A stretch of 64,000 bases of DNA, from positions 194,816,640 to 194,880,639 of the forward strand of contig NC_133324.1 in NCBI RefSeq assembly GCF_042186555.1. The letters are read 5' to 3'. The notes below the pieces were generated by a model. That model was not told the origin of the DNA. It was given only the letters and a program-made list of their open reading frames with translations, and ran no database searches. This document shows positions 35,432 to 46,372 of this stretch, one piece after another; within the stretch, counting starts at the first letter, position 1; each line of letters begins with the position of its first letter. The translations under genes and the position numbers were made by a program. This DNA is from Aquarana catesbeiana. Lineage: Eukaryota; Chordata; Amphibia; Anura; Ranidae.

Positions 35432-37263
35432 TGTAGGGTACAGCATTGCACAGACTAGGCACACTTTCACAGGGTCTCCCAAGATGCCATCGCATTTTGA
35501 GAGACCCGAACCTGGAACGGGTTACAGTTACAAAAGTTACAGGTGATATATGCCTAAGAATGGGGGCAGCAGGGGTGGAGGAGCGATTTGCTCGCACCTT
35601 TTGCGGGAGGATGCCCCCCTGCTTCGGCATATATAAATGGTGCATGTATGCCCATCATTAGAAGTGGGTGGATGAAGGGAGGTATTCTAATGGTGGGCAT
35701 ACCCACCGATCAATCTCTTTTTTTCGTTCAGCCCACAGGCTGCATGAAAAAAAAAAAAAAAAGATTACAATATATGCCCAACAAGGACCAGCAACGTACT
35801 GGTATGTTGCTGGACTTTGAGTGGTTATACCAGAATGATGCCTGCAGGTTTAGGTATCATCTTGGTATCATTCTTTTCAGCCAGCGGTTGGCTTTCATGT
35901 AAAAGCAATCCTAGGGGCTAATTAGCCTCTAGACTGCTTTTACAAGCAGTGGGAGGGAATGCCCCCCCCCCCCCCACCGTCCTTCATATTTTTCTCCTGG
36001 CTCTCCTGTCCCAACAGGGAACCTGAGAATGCAGCCGGTGATTCAGCCAGATGACCATAGAGCTGATCAGAGACCAGAGTGGCTCCAAACATCTCTATGG
36101 CCTAAGAAACCGGAAGCTACAAGTATTTCATGACTTAGATTTTGCCGGATGTAAACAGCGCCATTGGGAAATTGGGAAGGCATTTTATCACACCAATCTT
36201 GGTGTGGTCAGATGCTTTGAGGGCAGAGGAGAGATCTAGGGTCTAATAGACCCTCATTTTTTCAAAAAGGAGTACCTGTCACTACCTATTGCTATCATAG
36301 GGGATATTTACATTCCCTGAGATAACAATAAAAATGATTAAAAAAAAATGAAAGGAACAGTTTAAAAATAAGATAAAAAAGCAAAAAAAAAAAAAAACAA
36401 AAAACACCCCTGTCCCCCCCTGCTCTCGCGCAAAGGCGAACGCAAGCGTCGGTCTGGCGTCAAATGTAAACAGCAATTGCACCATGCATGTGAGGTATCA
36501 CCGCGAAGGTCAGATCGAGGGCAGTAATTTTAGCAGTAGACCTCCTCTGTAAATCTAAAGTGGTAACCTGTAAAGGCTTTTTAAAGGCTTTTAAAAATGT
36601 ATTTAGTTTGTCACCACTGCACGTTTGTGCACAATTTTAAAGCATGTCATGGTTGGTATCTATGTACTCGGCCTAAGATCATCTTTTTTATCTCATCAAA
36701 CATTTGGGCAATATAGTGTGTTTTAGTGCATTAAAATTTTAAAAAGTGTATTTTTTCCCCAAAAAATCCGTTTGAAAAATCGCTGCGCAAATACTGCGTG
36801 AAAAAAAAAAAAAAAACACCCACCATTTTAATCTGTAGGGCATTTGCTTTAAAAAAATATATGTTTTGGGGGCTCAAAGTAATTTTCTTGCAAAAAAAAA
36901 ATAATTTTTTCATGTAAACAAAAAGTGTCAGAAAGGGCTTTGTCTTCAAGTGGTTAGAGTGGGTGATGTGTGACATAAGCTTCTAAATGTTGTGCATAAA
37001 GTGCCAGGACAGTTCAAAACCCCCCTAAATGACCCCATTTTGGAAAATAGACACCCCAAGCTATTTGCTGAGAGGCATGTCGAGTCCATGGAATATTTTA
37101 TATTGTGACACAAGTTGCGGGAAAGACAAAATTTTTTTTTTTTTTTTTTTTTTGCACTAAGTTGTCACTAAATGATATATTGCTCAAACATGCCATGGGA
37201 ATATGTGAAATTACACCCCAAAATACATTCTGTTGCTTCTCCTGAGTACGGGGATACCACATG

Positions 37264-37956
37264 GGTGACAGTCAGGAGGAGTAGAGGGGGAAGTGCCAGA
37301 GAGGCCGATCCAGGACTGGAGCATCCCAATAAGTACGCTCCATTGAGTGACATTGGTGAAACCAGTCAGGGACCAGCACTGCTGGAGATGAGGGACTCTC
37401 CTAGCTGCCAGGGGAAGAACTCCTCCAGTGAGAGTGGGGAAAGGAAAGACAGATTCTGGTGGTAGGGGACTCAATTCTTAGGACAGAGAGGGCAATCTGT
37501 AACCAAGACCTGAAGCGCCAAACAGTATGTTGTCTACCGGGCGCTCGGGTTTGGCACATCACGGATCTTGTGGACAGATTACTGGGAGAGGTTGGGGAAG
37601 ACCCGGCTGTCATGGTGCACGTTGGCACCAATGACAAAGTCAGAGGCAGCTGGAGTGTCCTAAAGAACGATTTTAGGGACTTAGGAGCTAAATTGAGGAA
37701 AAGGACCTCCAAGGTAGTGTTCTCAGGAATACTACCGGTACATCGAGCCACACCAGAAAGGCAGAGGGAGATTAGGGAAGTAAACAAGTGGCTGAAGAGC
37801 TGGTGTAGTAAGGAGGGGTTTGGGTTCCTGGAGGACTGGGCCGACTTCTCAGTCAGTAACCGGTACTATAGAAGGGACGGACTGCACCTAAATGAGGAGG
37901 GTGCAGATCTGCTGGGAATGAAGATGGCCAAAAAGTTAGAGGGGTTTTTAAACTAG
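37264..37956 (+). pseudogene. CR1 ORF1, SGNH/GDSL-type esterase domain
   Basis: Two frames. 37264-37455 encodes a linker (WVTVRRSRGGSAREADPGLE...). After a frameshift near 37455 the frame 37459-37956 encodes VVGDSILRTERAICNQ, then HVGTND and YYRRDGLHLNEEGADLLG. The GDS nucleophile block, the GTND block and the D-x-x-H block (DGLH) of SGNH hydrolases are all intact. An esterase domain in ORF1 is known for CR1-like LINEs. No N-terminal PHD-like zinc region is seen, consistent with 5' truncation. The stop lies 26 bp before the start of the ORF2 open frame. Confidence 0.82.
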
Positions 37957-37982
37957 GCGATGGGGGGGAGGGTCCAGAGACA

Positions 37983-40930
37983 GTGATAGCCAGCGCGGAA
38001 GATATTCCAGAGGGTAGTATTGGGGGCATTAGTGGTAGGTTAACCAAAGCACAAAAACACAAGGTGAGTATAGTAGCAAGTCCTAGTTGCAATCTTGAAA
38101 CACCCAATACGAGGACAATATGCGACCGGTCTAAACTATGTGGCATGTTCACTAATGCCAGGAGCATGGCGGACAAGATGGGTGAACTAGAGATACTGTT
38201 GTACAAGGAGGATTTGGATTTTGTGGGAATTTCAGAGACCTGGTTCAACAGCTCTCATGATTGGCTGGCAAACATTCAAGGGTATACCCTATACCGCAAG
38301 GATAGAGAGGGTAAAAAAGGGGGAGGGGTATGCCTATATATCAAGAATAATGTACAAGTGAATGTGAGAGATGACATCACTGAGGGGGCTAGGGAGGAGG
38401 TGGAATCTTTATGGGTAGAGCTCCAAAGGGATGAAGCTAAGGGGAAAATAATACTGGGAGTATGCTATAGGCCCCCTAACCTGAGGGAGGAAGTGGAGAC
38501 GGATCTCCTATCACAAATTGGATTAGCAGCAAGGATGGGAAGTGTTATCATAATGGGGGATTTTAATTATCCAGACATAGACTGGGCGGAGGGAACCGCG
38601 CATTCATTTAAGGCTCGCCAGTTCCTTAATGTCTTGCAGGACAATTTTATGGGTCAGATGGTAGACGCACCAACTAGAAATAAAACATTACTGGATCTAC
38701 TGATTACCAACAATACAGACCTGATCACAGATGTGGAAATACGGGGCAATTTAGGTAACAGCGATCACAGGTCAATTAGTTTCAGTATAAATCACACAAA
38801 TAGGAAACATGAAAGGAACACAAAGACACTGAATTTCAAAAGAGTCAACTTCCCTAAACTACAAACCTTGCTAAAAGGCATAAATTGGGATAAAATATTA
38901 GGAACAAAGAATACGGAGGAGAGATGGGTTTGCTTTAAGAGCATATTAAATAAGGGCATTAGCCAATGTATCCCATTGGGTAATAAATTTAAAAGAGCGA
39001 ACAAACATCCTGGATGGCTTAACTCCAGTGTAAAAATGCATATAAAAGCAAAGGAGAAGGCCTTCAAAAAATACAAGGTTGAGGGATCATCCTCAGCATT
39101 CAGACTTTATAAAGAATGCAATAAGAAATGTAAGGGTGCAATTAGGACGGCTAAGATAGAACATGAAAGACACATAGCGGAGGAGAGCAAAAAAAATCCC
39201 AAGAAATTCTTTAAGTATGTAAACAGTAAAAAAGGGAGGACAGACCATATTGGCCCCATAAAGAATGAGGAAGGACATCTGGTTACAAAGGATGGGGAGA
39301 TGGCAAAGGTATTGAATTCTTCTCCTCAGTCTTCACGAGTGAATCGGGGGGCTTCAGTAACCAAAACTGCAGTGTTTATCCTCATGACACAACACAGGAA
39401 GCACCTACATGGTTAACAGAGGACGGAATTAAAATTAGACTTGAGAATCTTAACATTAATAAATCACCGGGACCAGATTGCTTGCATCCGAGGGTACTTA
39501 GGGAACTCAGTCAGGTGATTGCCAGACCGTTGTTCCTAATATTTACAGACAGTCTATTGACTGGAATGGTACCAGCTGATTGGAGAAAAGCCAATGTAGC
39601 ACCAATATTTAAAAAGGGCCCAAAAAACATCCCTGGGAATTACAGACCAGTTAGCCTAACATCAATAGTATGTAAACTCTTGGAGGGGATGATAAGGGAC
39701 TATATACAAGATTTTAGTAATAAGAATGATATCGTTAGCAGTAATCAGCATGGATTCATGAAGAATCGTTCTTGCCAAATCAATCTATTAACCTTCTATG
39801 AGGAGGTGAGTTGCCATCTAGATAAAGGAAGGCCCGTAGACGTGGTGTATCTGGATTTTGCAAAAGCATTTGACACAGTTCCCCATAAACGTTTACTGTA
39901 CAAAATAAGGTGCGTTGGCATGGACCATAGGGTCAGTACATGGATTGAAAACTGGCTACAAGGGCGTGTTCAGAGGGTGGTGATAAATGGGGAGTACTCA
40001 GAATGGTCAGGGGTGGGTAGTGGGGTTCCCCAGGGTTCTGTGCTGGGACCAATCCTATTTAATTTGTTCATAAACGACCTGGAGGATGGGATAAACAGTT
40101 CAATCTCTGTATTTGCAGACGATACTAAGCTAAGCAGGGCAATAACTTCTCCGCAGGATGTAGAAATTTTGCAAAAAGACCTGAACAAATTAATGGGGTG
40201 GGCGACTACATGGCAAATGAGGTTCAATGTAGAAAAATTTAAAATAATGCATTTGGGTGGCAAAAATATGAATGCAATCTATACACTGGGGGGAGAACCT
40301 CTGGGGGAATCTAGGATGGAAAAGGACCTGGGGGTCCTAGTAGATGATAGGCTCAGCAATGGCATGCAATGCCAAGCTGCTGCTAATAAAGCAAACAGAA
40401 TATTGGCATGCATTAAAAGGGGGATCAACTCCAGAGATAAAACGATAATTCTCCCGCTCTACAAGACTCTGGTCCAGCCGCACCTGGAGTATGCTGTCCA
40501 GTTCTGGGCACCAGTCCTCAGGAGGGATGTACTGGAAATGGAGCAAGTACAAAGAAGGGCAACAAAGCTAATAAAGGGTCTGGAGGATCTTAGTTATGAG
40601 GAAAGGTTGCGAGCACTGAACTTATTCTCTCTGGAGAAGAGACGCTTGAGAGGGGATATGATTTCAATTTACAAATACTGTACTGGTGACCCCACAATAG
40701 GGATAAAACTTTTTCGCAGAAGATAGTTTAATAAGACTCGTGGCCACTCATTACAATTAGAAGAAAAGAGGTTTAACCTTAAACTACGTAGAGGGTTCTT
40801 TACTGTAAGAGCGGCAAGGATGTGGAATTCCCTTCCACAGGCGGTGGTCTCAGCGGGGAGCATTGATAGCTTCAAGAAACTATTAGATAATCACCTGAAT
40901 GACCGCAACATACAGGGATATGTAATGTAA
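37983..40930 (+). pseudogene. CR1 ORF2, AP endonuclease + reverse transcriptase, two lesions
   Basis: The endonuclease half (37983-39316) keeps TNARSM, SETWF, KGGGVCLYIK, MGDFNYPDIDW and GNSDHRSISF, so the metal-binding and catalytic Asn, Glu, Asp and Ser-Asp-His residues are present. A frameshift at about 39314-39317 moves reading to the next frame, which continues with SPGPDCLHPRVL, YRPVSLTS, LDFAKAFDTVPHKRLL, GVPQGSVLGPILFNLFINDL and VFADDTKL; the RT catalytic Asp (LDF) and FADD are intact. A TAG at 40724-40726 precedes a still-open C-terminal stretch (GHSLQLEEKRFNL, FFTVRAARMWNSLPQAVV) ending TAA at 40930. Only two disabling changes in nearly 1,000 codons imply a recent insertion. Confidence 0.9.
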
Positions 40931-41011
40931 TACTGACACATAATCACACACATAGGTTGGACTTGATGGACTTGTGTCTTTTTTCAACCTCACCTACTAT
41001 GTAACATGTGT

Positions 41012-41512
41012 GAGACTTTTTGGGAGCCTAACTGCGCACGGGACCCCGAAAACCAAGCACCGCCTTCAGGCTTTCTAAGGGCGTAAATTTTTGATTTCAC
41101 TCCTCACTGCCTATCACAGTTTCGGAGGCCATGGAATGCCCAGGTGGCACAACCCCCCCCCCCAATGACCCTATTTTGGAAAGTAGACACCCCAAGCTAT
41201 TTGCTGAGAGGTATAATGAGTATTTTGCAGATCTCACTTTTTGTCACAAAATTTTGAAAATTGAAAAAAGAAAAAAACGTTTTCTTGTCTTTCTTAATTT
41301 TCAAAAACAAATGAGAGCTGCAAAATACTCACCATGCCTCTCAGCAAATAGCTTTGGGTGTCTACTTTCCAAAATGGGGTCATTTGGGGGGGGGGGGGTG
41401 TGCCACCTGGGCATTCCATGGCCTCCGAAACTGATAGGCAATGAAGAGTGAAATCAAAAATTTACGCCCTTAGAAATCCTGAAGGCGGTGATTGGTTTTT
41501 TGAATGTATTTT
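41012..41512. repeat. Long imperfect palindrome inside the TTAA element
   Basis: The left arm, about 41012-41215, pairs with the right arm, about 41312-41512: CCATGGAATGCCCAGGTGGC against GCCACCTGGGCATTCCATGG, and AGCTATTTGCTGAGAGG against CCTCTCAGCAAATAGCT. Pairing continues outward into 37155-37258, on the other side of the CR1, against 41510-41575. Confidence 0.75.
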
Positions 41513-42278
41513 GGGGTGCAATTCCACATATGCCCATGGCCTGTGTGAGCAATATATCATTTAGTGACAACTGTTTGTAAATTTTTTTTTTTTTTGTCAT
41601 TCAATCACTTGGGATAAAAAAAAATAATATTCAATGGGCTCAACATGCCTCTCAGCAATTTCCTTGGGGTGTCTACTTTCCAAAATGGGGTCATTTGGGG
41701 GGTTTTGTACTGCCCTGCCATTTTAGCTCAAGAAATGACATAGGCAGTCATAAATTAAAGGCTGTGTAAATTCCAGAAAATGTACCCTAGTTTGTAGACG
41801 CTATAACTTTTGCGCAAACCAATAAATATACACTTATTGACATATTTTTAACCAAAGACATGTGGCCGAATACATTTTGGCCTAAATGTATGACTAAAAT
41901 TGCGTTTATTGGATTTTTTTTTTTTTTATAACAAAAAGTAGAAAATATCATTTTTTTCAAAATTTTCGGTCTTTTTCCGTTTATAGCGCAAAAAATAAAA
42001 ACGGCAGAGGTGATCAAATACCATCAAAAGAAGGCTCTATTTGTGGGAAGAAAAGGACGCAAATTTCGTTTGGGTACAGCATTGCTTGACCGCGCAATTA
42101 GCAGTTAAAGCGACGCAGTGCCAAATTGTAAAAAGTGCTCTGGTCAGGAAGGGAGTAAATCCTTCCGGGGCTGAAGTGGTTAATTAAACTTTGACAAAAA
42201 AAAAAAACTGGAAGCTGATTGGTTGCTGTGCAGAGCTGCATCAGATTTTGCACTCTCCAGTTTTAGTAAATCAACCCC

Positions 42279-43720
42279 ACAGTGTTTGTTATAGTATAAA
42301 TACTATAGACTACTTTCTTCAACATGAATACTAGCCCTCTTACACCCTACTGCTACCTATGATCATGTGTTATATAGAGACCATTTCGTTGATGCTTCTG
42401 ATAGCTCAATCATAGGGTAGGAGTGAGATTCAATGCATTTTACACATATACTGCTTCTTCAGAAAATGGGGAAGGTGAATCTGAAAAATATAATTGATCT
42501 ATTTACCAATGTTAAAACTCAGGTTGGAAATACACTTACACATATGTGAAGTCAATTGTGCCAAGATGCAATGTGTAAAAACTTGCCCTTATGTATCTGA
42601 TTAAAGTTCTCTGGGCGGATCAGTTTCTGAGACCGGTAGTCTGCTTCTTTATCTCTATTTGTTAAATGTGGACTAGAGAAGTCAATATACCTAAAGCCGG
42701 CCATAGACGGTTTGAATCCAAGATTCGAACCATGTACGGGCAGGCTGAATGTGCTCTAGTTTATCGATCAACTCGGGTACAACCAGCCTGCTGGATTTTA
42801 CATGCAATTATCGCTAGCAACTGTTATAGTCTCTAGCAATAATCACTGTGTTCTGGCAGGGACGGAAAGAAATTTGCTCCCTCTATGCCCAGCCTTACCA
42901 ACAATTTCAAATTATTTAGCTAATTTTTAGGTAAAAGTAGTTGCCTTTGGTACTGACTTTTGATAATTGGGAAACTTCACTTTTTTTCAATACACTTTAT
43001 TGGCATATAGGATCCAACTTATTTTCTGTCTTGCTGCTGTTTCCTGATTTTTTTTTTTTTTTTACTTGTAGTTTTTTGGATTGGCTATGGGGATAAAAAA
43101 TTGGAAGGTTAAAATTTTTTTTTTTTTTTTTAAACCTTTTTATAGGCTGTAGAATCTGGACAAAAGACCTGGCCATAATCAAAAGAAACTGCTGTAGATA
43201 GGGGGTTGGGAAAAAAAAAGTCTTCTTGCCGTTCTTTATTTTGGCTTGTATTCATCTTGACTATTTTTAAACGGACCTTTAAAATTTCAGCTTTGAGGTC
43301 AGGTCTACAATATAGCACACATAACTTAAAAGATCAAAAGCTTCTATGTGTGCCCCCTCCAACACAGTCCATATTGACTATTTTAAGGTAATACCTTTTG
43401 TACTCTTCTGTACAAGAGATTTTCCATAGTTCTATAGGAAACAGATTCTGCAGGCTTGATGATTTATGACTTGCAAGTATTGTTCATTAGAGGAAACCTG
43501 TACAGAGAGAATATGGAAGTGGCCATTGTAGACCTCGATCCTGCTGATCTAGTGGCTTTGTTACAGACCCATAACTAGTATGCAGACCAGGAGTTTACTG
43601 TACTATATTATCTGCACTCGTGTTGAGGAGAGAGACTCAGAACTACAGCCAAAAGTAGTCGGCAGGCTAGTACTGTTTGGAGATCAGCAATATAGCAGTA
43701 TAGCTTTAAATAAATTTCAA
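42279..43720. other. Intron 3 spacer with one MITE end
   Basis: Mostly unrecognised. 42693-42905 (AAAGCCGGCCATAGACGG...) looks like one end of a MITE. T-runs at about 43048-43064 and 43114-43131. Open frames are not convincing. Confidence 0.35.
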
Positions 43721-44427
43721 CCACTTCAGCCCTGGAAGGATTTTAACCACTTGCTGACCAGACCATTTTTTGCGATACGGCACTGCGCCGCTTTAACTGA
43801 CCATTTCTTGGTCGTGCAAAACTGTACCCAAACAAAATTGATGTCCCCCCCCCCCCCACAAATAGAGCTTTCTTTTGGTAGTATTTAATCACTACTGCGA
43901 TTTGTATTTTTTGCGCTATAAACAAGAGTGACAATTTTGGAAAAAAAATGTTTTTTTTTTTCACTTTCTGCTATAATGCATCTCAAAAAAATATTTACTC
44001 ATAAGGTTATCACGTTTACAAACTATGGGATAGATTTAGGGACTTTATTTTTTTGTATTATTGTTTTTACTGGTAATGGCGGCGATCTGCGACTTTTAGC
44101 AGGACTGCAACATTGCGGCAGACAAATCTGACCCCAAATTACACTTTTTGGGGACAAGTGACATTATTGCATTGATCAGTGCTAAAAAATGCACTGATCA
44201 ATGTATAAATGACACTGGCAGGGAAGGGGTTAACACTAGGAGCGATCAAGGGGTTAACTGTGTTCCCTGGGTGTGATCTAACTGTAGGGGGGGTGGGCTG
44301 CCTGGAATACCACAGAGATCGCTGCACTCCTACGATATCGCATGCATGGACTGACATACAGGTACGACGATTTGCACTACCCAGCCACCTTACAGCAGTA
44401 TAACCGCGGCAGGTGGTTGGGAAGCGG
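43721..44427 (-). mobile_element. TTAA-family element, minus, with doubled terminus
   Basis: The left boundary CCACTTCAGCCCTGGAAGG (reversed right end) follows TTTCAA. Only 22 bp further in, a second TTAA and a left-type end CCACTTGCTGACCAGACC occur (43743-43764). The right boundary GGTTGGGAAGCGG precedes TTAA 44428-44431. The rest is the reversed shared module. Confidence 0.7.
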
Positions 44428-44431
44428 TTAA

Positions 44432-44605
44432 AGTGTAACTAAAGACAACTTTTTTTTTTTTTTTTTTTGTTTTTTTGTTTTTTGTGCGCTATAGTGGACA
44501 GGTCCAATAGTGAACACCTGTCACTATTGCTGTGTCTGCTCCTGTTAGGGAGATTTCCATTTGTCTTGTTTACCGTTATCATTGATAAGTATAAAAAATC
44601 CCATA
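44432..44605 (+). mobile_element. T2-like TTAA MITE interrupted by the Tc1/DIRS block
   Basis: AGTGTAACTAAAGAC starts right after the TTAA that also serves as the right duplication of the previous element. The interior (TGTTAGGGAGATTTCC, TTACCGTTATCATTGATAA) stops at TA 44604-44605, where the Tc1-like element begins. It appears to resume after 50009 up to about 50150. Confidence 0.45.
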
Positions 44606-44839
44606 CCGTGGGGAAAATACTTTGATCCCCTGCAGATTTTGTAAGTTGACCCACTTACAAAGAAATGAAGGGTCTATAATTTTTTATCATAGGTGTATTG
44701 TAAGTAATAGAGACAGAATATCAACCAAAAATCCTGAAAAAAACATAAAACAAATGCTATAAATTAAGTTGCAGTTCAGGGAGTAAAATAAGTATTTGAT
44801 CCCCCAAGCAAAACATGACTTGGTACTTGGTGAAGAAAC

Positions 44840-45300
44840 CCTTGTTGGCAATCACAGAGGTAATACGTTTCTTGTAGTTGGTGACCAGATTTGCACACAT
44901 CTCAGGAGGGATTTTGGTCCACCCCTCTTTACATATCTTCTCTAAATACTTAAGGTTTCTTTGTGTCTCTTGGCAAGATGTTTTAACTCCCTCCATAAAT
45001 TTTCTATAGTATTAAGGTCTGGGGACTGGCTAGGCCACTCCATGAACTTAATGTGCTTCTACTTGAGCCACTTCTTTGTTGCCTTAGCAGTATGTTTTGA
45101 GTCATTGTAATGCTGGAAGACCCATCCATGACCCATCTTCAGTGTTCTGGCCGAGGGAAGAAGGTTCTCATCCCAGAATTTACATTTTATGGCCCCTTAA
45201 TGCAGCAAAGTCAGCCTGTACCTTTTAGCAGAGAAACTGCCCCGAAGCATAATGTTTCCACCTCTGTGCTTGACTGTGGGATCGTGTTCTTTGGGACATA
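44840..45300 (-). pseudogene. Tc1 transposase C-terminal remnant (left arm)
   Basis: On the minus strand it ends EGWTKIPPEMCANLVTNYKK then RITSVIANKGFFTKY, matching the C-terminus typical of Tc1 transposases. Sequence further upstream on that strand (45030-45300) is the decayed central domain. A shorter opposite copy lies at about 49643-49810. Confidence 0.65.
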
Positions 45301-46027
45301 GTCAGCATTTTTTTCATACATCATGGGACAAAGAGGCTAATATTAATTACCTGCTGGTTTATACTTCATCTCCAGGTGAATGGACACTGGTAGACCAAAG
45401 GTCTTTAGACAGGAAGTGATCCCCCTATATAACCCCTTCCCATACAGGAAGTACTTCAGTTTTTTTTACCAGTGTCTGCAAGGTGGATGGCACGGTTGTT
45501 TGAGCTCTCTGAGCTCCAGGTCTCTAGTCCCACAAACGTTTCTTAAATTAATCAAGGGATTGACCAATCGGATCCATTTGAGAAAGGCTTTATATGCTTA
45601 GATAAATGGTACCCGAGCCTCGCAAAGAAGACCCAAGAACCTGTGAGGTTTTGCCTGTAATGCGGCCTCTGGGCGCAGGACCCTGCGAAGTGGAATCCTG
45701 GACACTGCAGCGCTAAGGCATTCCTGCAGGGTGCTGTACGGGTCCAAGGGAGTGGACCCTAAACATGAAAAGGGTACCCAGTCCTTGAAGGTCCTAAAGT
45801 GCCAGGAACCCGCCATGAAGGGTGAAGATTGGTCTCTTAGTTTCTAAGCTGCCCTGCGCCTGGACGGGTAAGTGAAACCCCTTTTATTATTTATTATTGT
45901 TATTATTGTTATTGTAGGGTTTCCCAGTGATTGTAACAAGCGGTCAAGCTAGCTAGAGGCTGGACACCTGTGTGTGGTGATCATACGTGGGAGTTTTTGG
46001 GCTAGCTGTGGGTGTTTGCAAAGTGTA

Positions 46028-46069
<42 letters not shown>

Positions 46070-46372
46070 TGTCTGGCTGTTTTTTACCTGTATGTTGGTG
46101 CACGACGGTGTGCCATTTTGCCTTGGTATGCCATGGCGCACGTGCGTTTGCAAAAGTGGCGCTGGGCTCAGCAGTTTGGCAGCCATGACGCACGCGGATT
46201 AGCCTCACATGCCCTGTAGCCTTTATCTGGGGGCACGAAGACAGGTGTTGCTTGGCAGGCTAAAGGTGCTTAGCAGGATTGTTGCATAGGGGCTTGGTGA
46301 GCCCTCTTAAAGTGTCTCCCTTCTGAGATGTGTTAATACTACACCCAGGTGCTCCCTTTTTGTGGCTAGTAA

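Larger units (their letters stand above)
37264..41003 (+). mobile_element. CR1-type non-LTR retrotransposon, 5' truncated, nearly intact
   Basis: 3,740 bp between two ACATG copies (37259-37263 and 41004-41008), a probable 5-bp target duplication. It contains ORF1 with an esterase domain, ORF2 with endonuclease and reverse transcriptase, and a short 3' UTR ending TTTTTTCAACCTCACCTACT then ATGTA. There is no poly-A tail, as usual for CR1. It begins inside ORF1. It interrupts a module of the host TTAA element whose unbroken phrase would read GGATACCACATGTGTGAGAC. Confidence 0.88.
33820..42179 (+). mobile_element. piggyBac-derived TTAA element with deleted transposase
   Basis: TTAA at 33816-33819 and 42180-42183. 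The left end CCAGTTGCCGACCGCCGC and right end CCGGGGCTGAAGTGG match the nonautonomous family. An internal AAGTGG followed by TTAG at 36945-36957 looks like an alternative right end, so 33820-36953 could be a unit of its own. It holds an open frame joining the piggyBac N-terminal tail to the C-terminal cysteine-rich domain. A CR1 (37264-41003) is inserted inside. Without the CR1 it is about 4.6 kb. Confidence 0.78.
33734..42278. mobile_element. Short palindromic MITE split by an 8.4-kb insertion
   Basis: The left half (33734-33815, GGGGTTGATTTACTGAAACT, GGAGAGTGCAAAATCTG) and right half (42184-42278, the near-complement ending AGTAAATCAACCCC) form one inverted-repeat MITE of about 180 bp. Between them lies the TTAA element 33820-42179. 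This is the outermost layer of a three-level nest. Confidence 0.75.

Noticed and set aside
35211..35645. 144-residue minus-strand frame
   Set aside because: Antisense shadow of the piggyBac cysteine-rich region.
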